A stretch of 21,514 nt of DNA from an uncultured Clostridia bacterium. GTDB taxonomy: Bacteria > Bacillota > Clostridia > Christensenellales > Aristaeellaceae. The translations under genes and the position numbers were made by a program. The notes beneath the pieces were generated by a model. It searched no databases. It was given only the letters and a program-made list of their open reading frames with translations, and was not told the origin of the DNA. Positions 14,496-21,514 of the stretch are shown here, piece after piece. The stretch is taken from NCBI GenBank assembly GCA_946534455.1, contig CAMNCR010000170.1, forward strand, positions 1 to 21,514, given 5' to 3'. How positions within the stretch are numbered: the stretch's first letter is position 1; every line of letters begins with the position of its first letter.

Positions 14496-14804
14496 ATGTA
14501 TGCCATTATTTGTGCGGGCGGCAGGCAATACCGTGTTTCCCAGGGTGATGTGATCTACATCGATAAGGTTGATCAGGAAGCAGATTCCAAGATTTCCTTC
14601 GATGTGCTGATGATCGGCGGCGACGGCGAGACGAAGGTGGGCAACCCGATTCTGTCCGGCGCGAAGGTCGAGGGCAAGGTGCTGGCTCAGGTCAAGGGCG
14701 AGAAGATCATCGTCTACAAGTACAAGAGCAAGAAGAACTACGACCGGAAGAGCGGACATCGTCAGCCCTACACCAAGGTGGAAATCACCGCGATCAACGC
14801 GTAA
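14496..14804 (+). CDS. rplU: 50S ribosomal protein L21
   Basis: 102 residues, the standard length. It opens with MYAIICAGGRQYRVSQGD, and the C-terminal YKYKSKKNYDRKSGHRQ block is the L21 signature that contacts 23S rRNA. A strong AGGAGGT lies eight bases upstream. It is the first gene of the rplU-prp-rpmA operon, and its stop codon overlaps the prp start by one base (TAATG). Confidence 0.99.
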   Translation: MYAIICAGGRQYRVSQGDVIYIDKVDQEADSKISFDVLMIGGDGETKVGNPILSGAKVEGKVLAQVKGEKIIVYKYKSKKNYDRKSGHRQPYTKVEITAINA

Positions 14805-15142
14805 TGATTTCCGCGACCCTGTATGAGGACGCGTCCGGTTTTTCCGGCTGCCGGATCAGCGGGCACAGCGACTATGCCGAAAAGGGCGCGGACATCGTCT
14901 GCGCGGCGGTTTCCTCGCTGAGCACCACCTGCGTGAACGCGCTGGAAAGCGTGTGCGGCGTGATTCCGGTGATTGAGCAGAATCAGGACGGCCTGATCTC
15001 CTTCCGCCTGCCGGACGAGCGCTCCGCGGCGGAAAACGAAAGGGCTCAGATTCTGATGGGGGCCCTCAGACAGGGGTTGATGGATCTGGCGGAAGGCTAT
15101 CCGCGAGACGTCCAAGTGAAAATGAAAGAACGGAGGAAATGA
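14804..15142 (+). CDS. prp: Ribosomal-processing cysteine protease Prp
   Basis: A 112-residue Prp, the protease that trims the N-terminal extension of L27 in Bacillota. The catalytic dyad is clear: His21 in SGHSDYAEKG and Cys33 in DIVCAAVS, each one position from the His22/Cys34 of the Staphylococcus enzyme. It sits between rplU and rpmA as expected, overlaps the rplU stop by one base, and its own stop overlaps an ATG just before rpmA. Its presence predicts that L27 is made as a precursor, which the next gene confirms. Confidence 0.97.
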   Translation: MISATLYEDASGFSGCRISGHSDYAEKGADIVCAAVSSLSTTCVNALESVCGVIPVIEQNQDGLISFRLPDERSAAENERAQILMGALRQGLMDLAEGYPRDVQVKMKERRK

Positions 15143-15144
15143 CC

Positions 15145-15444
15145 ATGATCAAGCTGAATCTGCAGCAATTCGCTCATAAAAAGGGAATGGGCTCCACCCG
15201 GAACGGCCGGGACAGCGAGTCCAAGCGCCTGGGGCCGAAGCGGGCCGACGGGCAGATGGCGCTGGCCGGAAACATTCTGGTGCGGCAGCGCGGTACCCGG
15301 ATCCATCCGGGTCTGAACGTGGGCATCGGCAAGGATGATACCCTGTTCGCCAAGACGACGGGCGTGGTTCGCTTCGAGCGTCTGGGCAGGGATCGGAAGC
15401 AGGTTTCCGTCTATCCTGTGGAAGCCGCGGCCGAGGCTCAGTAA
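15145..15444 (+). CDS. rpmA: 50S ribosomal protein L27 (precursor)
   Basis: A 99-residue L27. After a nine-residue extension, AHKKGMGSTRNGRDSESKRL is the canonical mature N-terminus, which reaches the peptidyl-transferase centre. Prp should cut after Phe9. The extension reads MIKLNLQQF, with Gln at position 8 where other Bacillota usually have Phe or Leu (LQFFA, LQLFA). I chose the ATG at 15145 over 15139 because GGAGG at 15132-15136 is eight bases away from it but only two from 15139, and because MIKLNLQ matches the usual precursor start. Confidence 0.98.
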   Translation: MIKLNLQQFAHKKGMGSTRNGRDSESKRLGPKRADGQMALAGNILVRQRGTRIHPGLNVGIGKDDTLFAKTTGVVRFERLGRDRKQVSVYPVEAAAEAQ

Positions 15445-15461
15445 TTTGTCCAGATCCCATG

Positions 15462-15488
15462 GGCTGTCGCGTCGCGGCAGCCTTTTTT
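15462..15488 (+). terminator. Intrinsic terminator of the rplU-prp-rpmA operon
   Basis: A 9-base-pair stem, GGCTGTCGC (15462-15470) with GCGGCAGCC (15474-15482) and one G-T wobble, is followed directly by six T residues (15483-15488). It lies 17 bases after the rpmA stop. This is the clearest terminator in the window. The 55 bases between it and metG hold a ribosome site but no promoter I can call. Confidence 0.9.
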
Positions 15489-15543
15489 CATGCGGGCGAT
15501 GTATCCTGCGCGGAATGAACTGATTTTAGAGGAGGAAGAATCC

Positions 15544-17541
15544 ATGCCTATCAGGAGCGAAAAGAAAACCTTTTATATCACGACCCCGATCTATTATCCC
15601 AGCGATAATCTTCACATCGGGCACGCCTACTGCTCAACGGCGGCGGATTCCATGGCGAGGTTCAAGAAGCTGACGGGATACGATACCTATTTCCTGACCG
15701 GGACGGATGAGCACGGGCAGAAAATCGAAAAGAAGGCCCAGAGCCGGGGCATGACGCCCAAGGCCTATGTGGACGAGATCGTGGCCGGCATCAAGCAGCT
15801 GTGGAAGCTGATGGACATCGACTATGATGATTTTATCCGCACGACGGACGAGCGCCATGTGGAGGGCGTGCAGAAGATTTTCAAGCGCCTGTACGATCAG
15901 GGCGATATCTACAAGGCCGAGTATGAGGGCTGGTACTGCACGCCGTGCGAGAGCTTCTGGACCGAGCTGCAGCTGAAGGAAGGAAAATGCCCGGACTGCG
16001 GAAGGCCGGTGGAAAAGACCCAGGAGGAAAGCTACTTTTTCCGGCTGAACAAGTACGCGCCGTGGCTGATTCAGTATATTGAGGAGCATCCGGAATTCAT
16101 TCAGCCCGCCAGCCGCGCCAACGAAATGATCAACAACTTCCTGAAGCCCGGCCTGCAGGATCTGTGCGTCAGCCGGACCAGCGTCAAGTGGGGCATTCCG
16201 GTGACCTTTGACCCGAAGCATACGGTGTATGTGTGGATTGACGCGCTGAGCAACTATATCACGGCCCTGGGATACGATACGGAGCATGATGAGCTGTATC
16301 GGAAATACTGGCCGGCGGACGTGCATCTGGTGGGAAAGGAAATCGTCCGTTTCCACACGATTATCTGGCCGATCCTGCTGCATGCCCTGGATCTGCCGCT
16401 GCCCAGGCAGGTGTTCGGCCACGGCTGGCTGGTGATCGACGGGAAGAAGATGGGCAAGAGCGTCGGCAACGTGGTGGATCCCGTGGTGCTGTGCGAGCGG
16501 TACTCCAGCGACGCGGTGCGCTATTTCCTGATGAGGGAAATGCCCTTCGGCAACGACGGGGAATTCACCCTGAAGGCCATGCTGACCCGGATCAACGCGG
16601 ATCTGGCAAATGACCTGGGCAACCTGGTGAGCCGGACGGTGGCGATGATTGAGAAATATGACGGCGGGCTGCTGCCTGCGGTTGGCGCCGTGGAGGATGT
16701 GGATCGCGCGCTGTGGAAGCTGGCGGAGGAAACGCCGGCGCGCGTGGAGGCGGAGATGAACGCCTTCCAGTTCTCGAATGCCCTGCAGGAGATCTGGAAG
16801 CTGGTGGGCGAGTGCAACCGCTACATCGACGTGACCCAGCCCTGGGTGCTGGGCAGGAGCGAGGAGGGCAGGCCGCGGCTGAACACCGTGCTGTATACGC
16901 TGGCGGAATGCGTGCGCCGGGTGGCCGTGATGGTCAGCTTTGTCATGCCGAGAACGCCGGAGCGGATTTTCGCGCAGCTGGGCCTGGAGGACGCGGAGCT
17001 GAAGACCTGGGATTCCGTCTGCCGTCCCTTCGGAGCGCTGAGCGCCGGACTGAAGGTGTGCAAGGGGGAGGCGCTGTTCCCGCGGCTGGATATTCAGAAG
17101 GAAATCGATCGGGATGCCGCTCCCGAGGAGCCGAAGCAGGTCAGGGAAGCCCCGAAGGCGGACCGGAAAAAGGACGCGAAGGCGGACAAAAAACAGGAAG
17201 AGACCTGCCCGGCGGAAATCGACATCGAGACGTTTGAGCGCTGCCGGATTCAGGTGGCCCGCGTGGTGGCCTGCGAAAAGGTGGAAAAGAGCAGCAAGCT
17301 GCTGAAGTTCACGCTGAGCCTGGGCCGGGACGGTGAGCGCACCGTGGTCAGCGGCATCCAGAAATATTACGATCCGGCTGCGCTGGTGGGCCGGCAGGTG
17401 GCGGTGATCACGAATCTGAAGACCGCGCGGCTGGCGGGCATCGAGAGCCAGGGCATGATCCTCAGCGCGCTGGACGACGCCGGCAACCTGCGCCTGGTGA
17501 CGGTGGAGGAAGGGGTCGCCGACGGGGCGGTGATCGGCTGA
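15544..17541 (+). CDS. metG: Methionyl-tRNA synthetase
   Basis: A 665-residue class I MetRS that charges tRNA-Met in the cytoplasm. The HIGH motif is at residues 24-27 (LHIGHAY). The zinc knuckle has CTPC (132-135) and CPDC (149-152). The KMSKS loop reads KMGKS (302-306), with Gly for Ser. A Lys/Glu-rich linker (about 525-555) leads to a C-terminal tRNA-binding (EMAP/Trbp111-like) domain with RIQVARVVACEKVEKSSKLL and NLKTARLAGIESQGM, as in the long dimeric bacterial enzymes. The ATG at 15544 lies eight bases after GAGGAGG; the earlier in-frame start at 15490 has no ribosome site. It heads a metG-tatD-topB-pepF run. No T-box fits in the short space upstream. Confidence 0.98.
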   Translation: MPIRSEKKTFYITTPIYYPSDNLHIGHAYCSTAADSMARFKKLTGYDTYFLTGTDEHGQKIEKKAQSRGMTPKAYVDEIVAGIKQLWKLMDIDYDDFIRTTDERHVEGVQKIFKRLYDQGDIYKAEYEGWYCTPCESFWTELQLKEGKCPDCGRPVEKTQEESYFFRLNKYAPWLIQYIEEHPEFIQPASRANEMINNFLKPGLQDLCVSRTSVKWGIPVTFDPKHTVYVWIDALSNYITALGYDTEHDELYRKYWPADVHLVGKEIVRFHTIIWPILLHALDLPLPRQVFGHGWLVIDGKKMGKSVGNVVDPVVLCERYSSDAVRYFLMREMPFGNDGEFTLKAMLTRINADLANDLGNLVSRTVAMIEKYDGGLLPAVGAVEDVDRALWKLAEETPARVEAEMNAFQFSNALQEIWKLVGECNRYIDVTQPWVLGRSEEGRPRLNTVLYTLAECVRRVAVMVSFVMPRTPERIFAQLGLEDAELKTWDSVCRPFGALSAGLKVCKGEALFPRLDIQKEIDRDAAPEEPKQVREAPKADRKKDAKADKKQEETCPAEIDIETFERCRIQVARVVACEKVEKSSKLLKFTLSLGRDGERTVVSGIQKYYDPAALVGRQVAVITNLKTARLAGIESQGMILSALDDAGNLRLVTVEEGVADGAVIG

Positions 17542-17542
17542 C

Positions 17543-18316
17543 ATGGAATGGTTTGATTCTCACTGCCATGTGAACGAGGAACGGTTTGATGAGGATCGGG
17601 AGGACGTGCTGCGGCGGATGCGGGAAAACGGGGTGACCCGTTTCGCGGTGATCGGCTCCGACATGGAAACCTCCCGCCGGGCCCTGGCCTTTGCCAGGGC
17701 CCGGGAGGACGCCGTGGCCGCGGTGGGCATTCATCCCCATGAGGCAAAGGGCTTCCGGGAGGAAGATCTGGACGAGCTCCGGGATATGCTGCTCCGGGGA
17801 GGAGCGAGCCTGCTGGGAGAAATCGGACTGGATTATCATTACGACCTGAGCCCGCGGGACGTCCAGGCGGAGGTCTGCAGGAAGCAGATGGAGCTGGCCT
17901 GGGAAATCCGGCGGCCCGTCGCCTACCATATCCGGGAGGCGCATGGGGACATGCTGGAGATCATGAAGGACATGAAGTCCCGCCTGACGGGCGGGATCAT
18001 TCACTGCTTTTCGGGCAGCGCGGAGATGGCGAAGGAGTATCTGAAGCTGGGCTACTATATTTCCTTTGCCGGACCGCTGACCTTCAGGAAGGCGCCGAAG
18101 CTGCAGGAGGCGGCCCGGATGATTCCGCGGGACCGGCTGCTGATCGAGACGGACAGTCCGTATATGGCGCCGGAGCCGGTTCGCGGACAGCGGAACGAGC
18201 CGGGGTATGTGCGGTTTGTCGGACTGAAGCTGGCGGAGCTCCGGGGAGAGGCGCCGGAGGAGGTCGCCGCCTATACCACGGAGAACGCGATGCGCGTATA
18301 CGGACTTGCAGAATAA
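17543..18316 (+). CDS. tatD: TatD family metal-dependent DNase
   Basis: A 257-residue TatD-type hydrolase with a TIM-barrel fold. The metal ligands are all visible: His7 and His9 (DSHCH), Glu93 (LGEIGLDYHYD), His129 (YHIREAH), His154 (IIHCFSG) and Asp204 (IETDSPY). Family members are 3'-5' exonucleases or DNases linked to DNA repair and turnover. The ATG is one base after the metG stop and has no clear ribosome site, so translation probably depends on coupling to metG. metG-tatD is a conserved pair in Bacillota. Confidence 0.95.
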   Translation: MEWFDSHCHVNEERFDEDREDVLRRMRENGVTRFAVIGSDMETSRRALAFARAREDAVAAVGIHPHEAKGFREEDLDELRDMLLRGGASLLGEIGLDYHYDLSPRDVQAEVCRKQMELAWEIRRPVAYHIREAHGDMLEIMKDMKSRLTGGIIHCFSGSAEMAKEYLKLGYYISFAGPLTFRKAPKLQEAARMIPRDRLLIETDSPYMAPEPVRGQRNEPGYVRFVGLKLAELRGEAPEEVAAYTTENAMRVYGLAE

Positions 18317-18334
18317 TCAGGGGCGGAGGCAGGC

Positions 18335-20515
18335 ATGGGAAAAATCGTCGTTTTGGCGGAAAAGCCCAGCGTGGCACAGGATATCGCGCGGGTGCTTGGC
18401 TGCAGGGAACGGGGCGACGGGTATGTCAGCGGAGAAAGGTATCTGGTGACCTGGGCGGTCGGCCATCTGGTGACCCTGGTGGAGCCGGACGAGCTGGATG
18501 AAAGGTATAAGCGCTGGAGCTTTGACACGCTGCCGATTCTGCCTGAGGTGATTCCGCTGAAGGTGATTTCCTCCAGCCGGAGCCAGTACGCGAAGGTCAA
18601 AAAGCTGATCAACGCTCCGGATACGGAGTCGCTCATCTGCGCGACGGACGCGGGACGCGAGGGCGAGCTGATTTTCAGGTATATCTATGAAAAGGCCGGG
18701 TGCAAAAAGCCCTTTCACCGCCTGTGGATTTCCTCCATGACGGATGAAGCCATTCAGGAGGGCTTTCGCAACATCCGCGACGGGGCGGAATACGACGGGC
18801 TGTATGAGAGCGCGCGGTGCCGGAGCCAGGCGGACTGGCTGGTGGGAATGAATGCCAGCCGGGCCTTTACGCTGCGGTATGACACGCTGCTGACCGTCGG
18901 CCGCGTGCAGACGCCGACCCTGGCGATTCTCGTCCGGCGGAGGCAGGAAATCGAGCAGTTTGTTCCGGAGGGGTACTGTACGCTTTCCGCCTCCTTCGGG
19001 GATTACAGCGGCATCTATTTTTCCGACAAGCTGGAGCCGGATACCCATCTCAAAACCCTGGAGGAGGCCCAGGCGATCGCCGCGCAGATTCAGGGACAGC
19101 AGGCGCGGGTGGAGAAGACGGAAACCGTGCGGAAGCGGGAGCTTCCGCCTCAGCTCTATGATCTGACCAGCCTGCAGCGGGATGCCAACAAGCTGCTGGG
19201 CTTTACGGCGGACCGGACGCTGAAGCTGGCCCAGAGCCTGTATGAGAAGCACAAGGCCCTGACCTATCCCCGGACGGACAGCCGGTATCTGCCCCCGGAT
19301 ATGATTCCGCGGGTGGTGCAGACGATGCATCTTCTGCCGGAGAAATACCAGCGCTTTGTGCCGGGCGCGCTGCCGGAGGGAAAGCTGCCGGTGACCCGGC
19401 GCACGATAGACGCCAGCCGGGTTTCCGATCATCACGCGCTGCTGCCGACGGCCAAGCGCGTCAATCCGGAGTCATTCGCCGAGGATGAGCGCCTGCTCTA
19501 TGATCTGGTGGTCCGGCGGATGCTGGCCGCCTTCTATCCGGCCTGTGAATACGATCAGACCCGGATTGTGACCCGGGTCGGGGAGCACGCCTTCCGCACC
19601 ACCGGACGGCAGGTGCTGGTGAACGGCTGGCACGAGGTTCCGGCCACGGAAAAGCCGCCCCGGCAGCGCAAGGGCGCCCGGAAGGACGAGGAGGAGTCCG
19701 AGGTGCCGCTTCCGCCGCTGCGGGAGGGGGAGACCCGAGAGGTGAAAAAGACGCAGATCCGGGAGGACACGACCCGGCCTCCGGCTCCCCACACGGATGC
19801 GTCGCTGCTGGCGGCGATGGAGTCCGCCGGCCGGGAGCTGGATGATGAGGAGCTGGCCAGGTTGATGAAGGGCAGCGGCATCGGCACGCCCGCCACCCGG
19901 GCCGCGATGATTGAACGCCTGCTGAAGGTGGGCTACGCGGAGCGGAAGGGAAAGACGCTGCAGGCGACGGACAAGGGCGTCAGGCTCATTGAGGTCATGC
20001 CCCCGGAGCTGGCCAGCCCGGAGCTGACGGGAAAATGGGAGCTGGCGCTGCATCAGATTACGGACGGCCAGCAGGATCCGGCCCGGTTCATGGCCGGCAT
20101 CCGGGAGATGAGCACCCGGCTGGTGGCCTACGCCAGGACGGAGGCCAGGCCTGTCCGCTTTCCGCAGGATCAGGCGCGCGGGGCCAGAGGCAGGCGCACA
20201 GGAAAAAGCGCCCAGGCGGCGCTCCCGGAAACGGTGTGCCCCCTGTGCGGAAAGGGGCAGCTCCGGGAGAGCAGCAAGGGCTTTCACTGCACGGAGAAGG
20301 CCTGCTCCTTTACGGTCTGGAAGGACTGCCTGACGCGGGGCGGCGGCCCCATGCTGGATGCGAAGCTGATCCGGCTTCTGCTGGAGAAAAAGGAGCTCAG
20401 AGGGTCCACGGGCACGCTGGTGATGCGGGAGAACACGCTGCTGTTCTATCCGCAGGGCAGCGATGCGCCAAGCGTGCGGCGGGCCATGGTATACGAACGG
20501 AAAAACGGGGAATGA
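18335..20515 (+). CDS. topB: DNA topoisomerase III (type IA)
   Basis: A 726-residue type IA topoisomerase, almost the same length as Bacillus subtilis TopB (about 727 as I recall). The Toprim domain starts at VLAEKPSVAQDIARVLG and has the acidic cluster CATDAGREGELIFRY. The active-site tyrosine is Tyr311 in LTYPRTDSRYLP. GSGIGTPATRAAMIERL (about 514-530) is a further family motif. A single C-terminal zinc finger uses Cys635, 638, 652 and 657. The enzyme relaxes negatively supercoiled DNA and decatenates replication intermediates. Nothing mobile surrounds it and its base use matches its neighbours, so it looks chromosomal rather than element-borne. GGAGG lies six bases before the ATG. Confidence 0.96.
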   Translation: MGKIVVLAEKPSVAQDIARVLGCRERGDGYVSGERYLVTWAVGHLVTLVEPDELDERYKRWSFDTLPILPEVIPLKVISSSRSQYAKVKKLINAPDTESLICATDAGREGELIFRYIYEKAGCKKPFHRLWISSMTDEAIQEGFRNIRDGAEYDGLYESARCRSQADWLVGMNASRAFTLRYDTLLTVGRVQTPTLAILVRRRQEIEQFVPEGYCTLSASFGDYSGIYFSDKLEPDTHLKTLEEAQAIAAQIQGQQARVEKTETVRKRELPPQLYDLTSLQRDANKLLGFTADRTLKLAQSLYEKHKALTYPRTDSRYLPPDMIPRVVQTMHLLPEKYQRFVPGALPEGKLPVTRRTIDASRVSDHHALLPTAKRVNPESFAEDERLLYDLVVRRMLAAFYPACEYDQTRIVTRVGEHAFRTTGRQVLVNGWHEVPATEKPPRQRKGARKDEEESEVPLPPLREGETREVKKTQIREDTTRPPAPHTDASLLAAMESAGRELDDEELARLMKGSGIGTPATRAAMIERLLKVGYAERKGKTLQATDKGVRLIEVMPPELASPELTGKWELALHQITDGQQDPARFMAGIREMSTRLVAYARTEARPVRFPQDQARGARGRRTGKSAQAALPETVCPLCGKGQLRESSKGFHCTEKACSFTVWKDCLTRGGGPMLDAKLIRLLLEKKELRGSTGTLVMRENTLLFYPQGSDAPSVRRAMVYERKNGE

Positions 20516-20531
20516 AAGGAGAAACGGAACG

Positions 20532-21514
20532 ATGGCGGAGCAGCTGAAAAACCGGAATGAAATCGACGCAAAGTACAAATGGGATCTGACCCACATTTTT
20601 CCGAATGACGAAGCCTGGCAGGCGGCCTATGACCAGGCCATGGCGGCGGTGAGCCGGGTGGCGGCGCTGGACGGGCATGTGGCGGAGAATCCGGGGAAGG
20701 CCATCCGGGAGGTTTACGCCTTCCAGGAGGAATTCATGCCGGTCATGGAATATGCCTTTCTGAGAAAGGAAACGGACAACACGGATCCCGTGGCCCAGGG
20801 GCTGAAGGATCAGGCGATCCGGCTGGCGGTGACCGCCGGCGCCGCGACGGCCTTTCTGCAGCCGGAGCTGCTGGAGCTGCCGGAGGCGGAGCTGGAGGCG
20901 CTGCGGAATTCCCCGGAGATGGCGGACTTTGACGCCATGCTGCGGGAGGTGCAGCTGGCCAAGCCCCATACGCTGCCGAAGGAGCAGGAACGGCTGATTG
21001 CCATGATGGGAGAGGTGGCCGAAGCGCCGGGCGAGATCTTCAGCGCGTTTTCGGACGCGGACCTGAAGATTGCGCCGATTCAGATGCCGGACGGCAGCCA
21101 GCAGGAGCTGACCGAGGGCAACTACTCCACCTTTATTCACAGCGCGGACCGGGAGGTGCGGCGGCAGGCGTTCCACAACCTGATGACGGCCTACGAAGCC
21201 TTTGGCAACACGGTGGCCGCGGTGTACGGCGCCAGCGTCAAGAAGGATCAGTTCATGGCCGCGAGCCATGGCTATGCCAGCGCCAGGCAGGCGGCCATGA
21301 AGCCGCTGGAGATTCCGGAAAGCGTGTATGACAACCTGATTGAGGTGGTGCATGAGTATCTGCCCGTGCTGCAGGAATATCTGCGGCTGCGCAAGAGGCT
21401 GCTGAAGCTGGATGAGCTGCACCTGTACGATCTGTACACGCCCATGGTGCAGGATTTTGAAATGAAGCTGCCCTACGAGGAGGCCTTTGACCTGGTGCTC
21501 CAGGGCCTGAGCCC
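20532..21514 (+). CDS. pepF: Oligoendopeptidase F (M3 family), 3' end missing
   Basis: An open frame runs off the right edge after 327 codons. KYKWDLTHIFPNDEAW near the start, the LRKETDNTD region, and ELTEGNYSTFIHSADREVRR followed by AYEAFGNT are typical of the N-terminal helical domain of PepF/M3B oligoendopeptidases, cytoplasmic zinc peptidases that degrade peptides of roughly 7-17 residues. The HExxH zinc motif would lie beyond the window and cannot be checked. An AAGGAG ribosome site at 20516-20521 follows the topB stop directly. Confidence 0.92.
   Translation, partial: MAEQLKNRNEIDAKYKWDLTHIFPNDEAWQAAYDQAMAAVSRVAALDGHVAENPGKAIREVYAFQEEFMPVMEYAFLRKETDNTDPVAQGLKDQAIRLAVTAGAATAFLQPELLELPEAELEALRNSPEMADFDAMLREVQLAKPHTLPKEQERLIAMMGEVAEAPGEIFSAFSDADLKIAPIQMPDGSQQELTEGNYSTFIHSADREVRRQAFHNLMTAYEAFGNTVAAVYGASVKKDQFMAASHGYASARQAAMKPLEIPESVYDNLIEVVHEYLPVLQEYLRLRKRLLKLDELHLYDLYTPMVQDFEMKLPYEEAFDLVLQGLS

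Noticed and set aside
15634..17544. A 636-codon open frame on the minus strand opposite metG
   Set aside because: It has the same low-complexity His/Arg/Gln composition, no family signature, and covers metG almost exactly. It is a shadow frame.
18335..20515. topB as a sign of an integrative or conjugative element
   Set aside because: No relaxase, integrase, T4SS or attachment repeats are nearby, and the gene is embedded in a housekeeping run with matching base composition and a standard chromosomal length.
1..21514. Search for defence systems, CRISPR arrays, insertion sequences, retrons, tRNA or rRNA genes
   Set aside because: No direct repeat arrays, transposase, reverse transcriptase or structural RNA signatures were seen on either strand; every long stretch is explained by recognisable genes.

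Overview
The window is a GC-rich bacterial chromosome segment, almost fully coding, with 18 complete genes and one partial gene at each edge. Strong AGGAGG-type ribosome sites, the rplU-prp-rpmA order, an L27 that carries a Prp-cleavable N-terminal extension, a candidate L21 leader and a YesO/LipO-type sugar-binding protein all point to a Bacillota (Clostridia-like) host. The pectin lyase relative and the sugar genes suggest a gut or rumen carbohydrate user. The genus cannot be fixed from the sequence alone.

Layout. (1) 1-2780: the 3' part of a divergent PL11 rhamnogalacturonan-lyase-like gene, then a PfkB-family sugar kinase. (2) 2820-5147: an alpha/beta hydrolase on the minus strand and alanine dehydrogenase (ald) on the plus strand, divergently transcribed. 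The hydrolase has a near-consensus promoter, and ald is followed by a 13-bp GC hairpin. (3) 5197-6396: a strong extended -10 promoter, a 78-residue cysteine-rich protein, a DUF368 (PopT-type) polyprenyl-phosphate transporter, and a terminator hairpin. (4) 6408-14372: a long co-directional run of secreted sugar-binding protein, galactokinase, tsaE, tsaB, rimI, deoB, secreted PIG-L deacetylase and secreted phosphodiester glycosidase (NAGPA family). (5) 14376-15488: the rplU promoter and leader, then rplU-prp-rpmA, ended by a clear intrinsic terminator. (6) 15544-21514: metG-tatD-topB-pepF, with pepF running off the window.

How the genes fit together. Prp processes L27, which is encoded just downstream of it. 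TsaB and TsaE are parts of the tRNA t6A machinery, and their neighbour RimI acetylates S18. The sugar-binding protein and galactokinase suggest sugar uptake and phosphorylation, but no permease is encoded here. The PIG-L and NAGPA proteins are both exported and could act in sequence on a GlcNAc-type surface or environmental glycan; this is inference.

I saw no CRISPR array, insertion sequence, prophage, defence system, tRNA or rRNA. Most of the window is ordinary housekeeping. The items most worth a second look are the Cys-rich protein upstream of PopT, the secreted PIG-L/NAGPA pair, the divergent PL11 protein, the unusual L27 cleavage motif, and the dyad over the rplU promoter.
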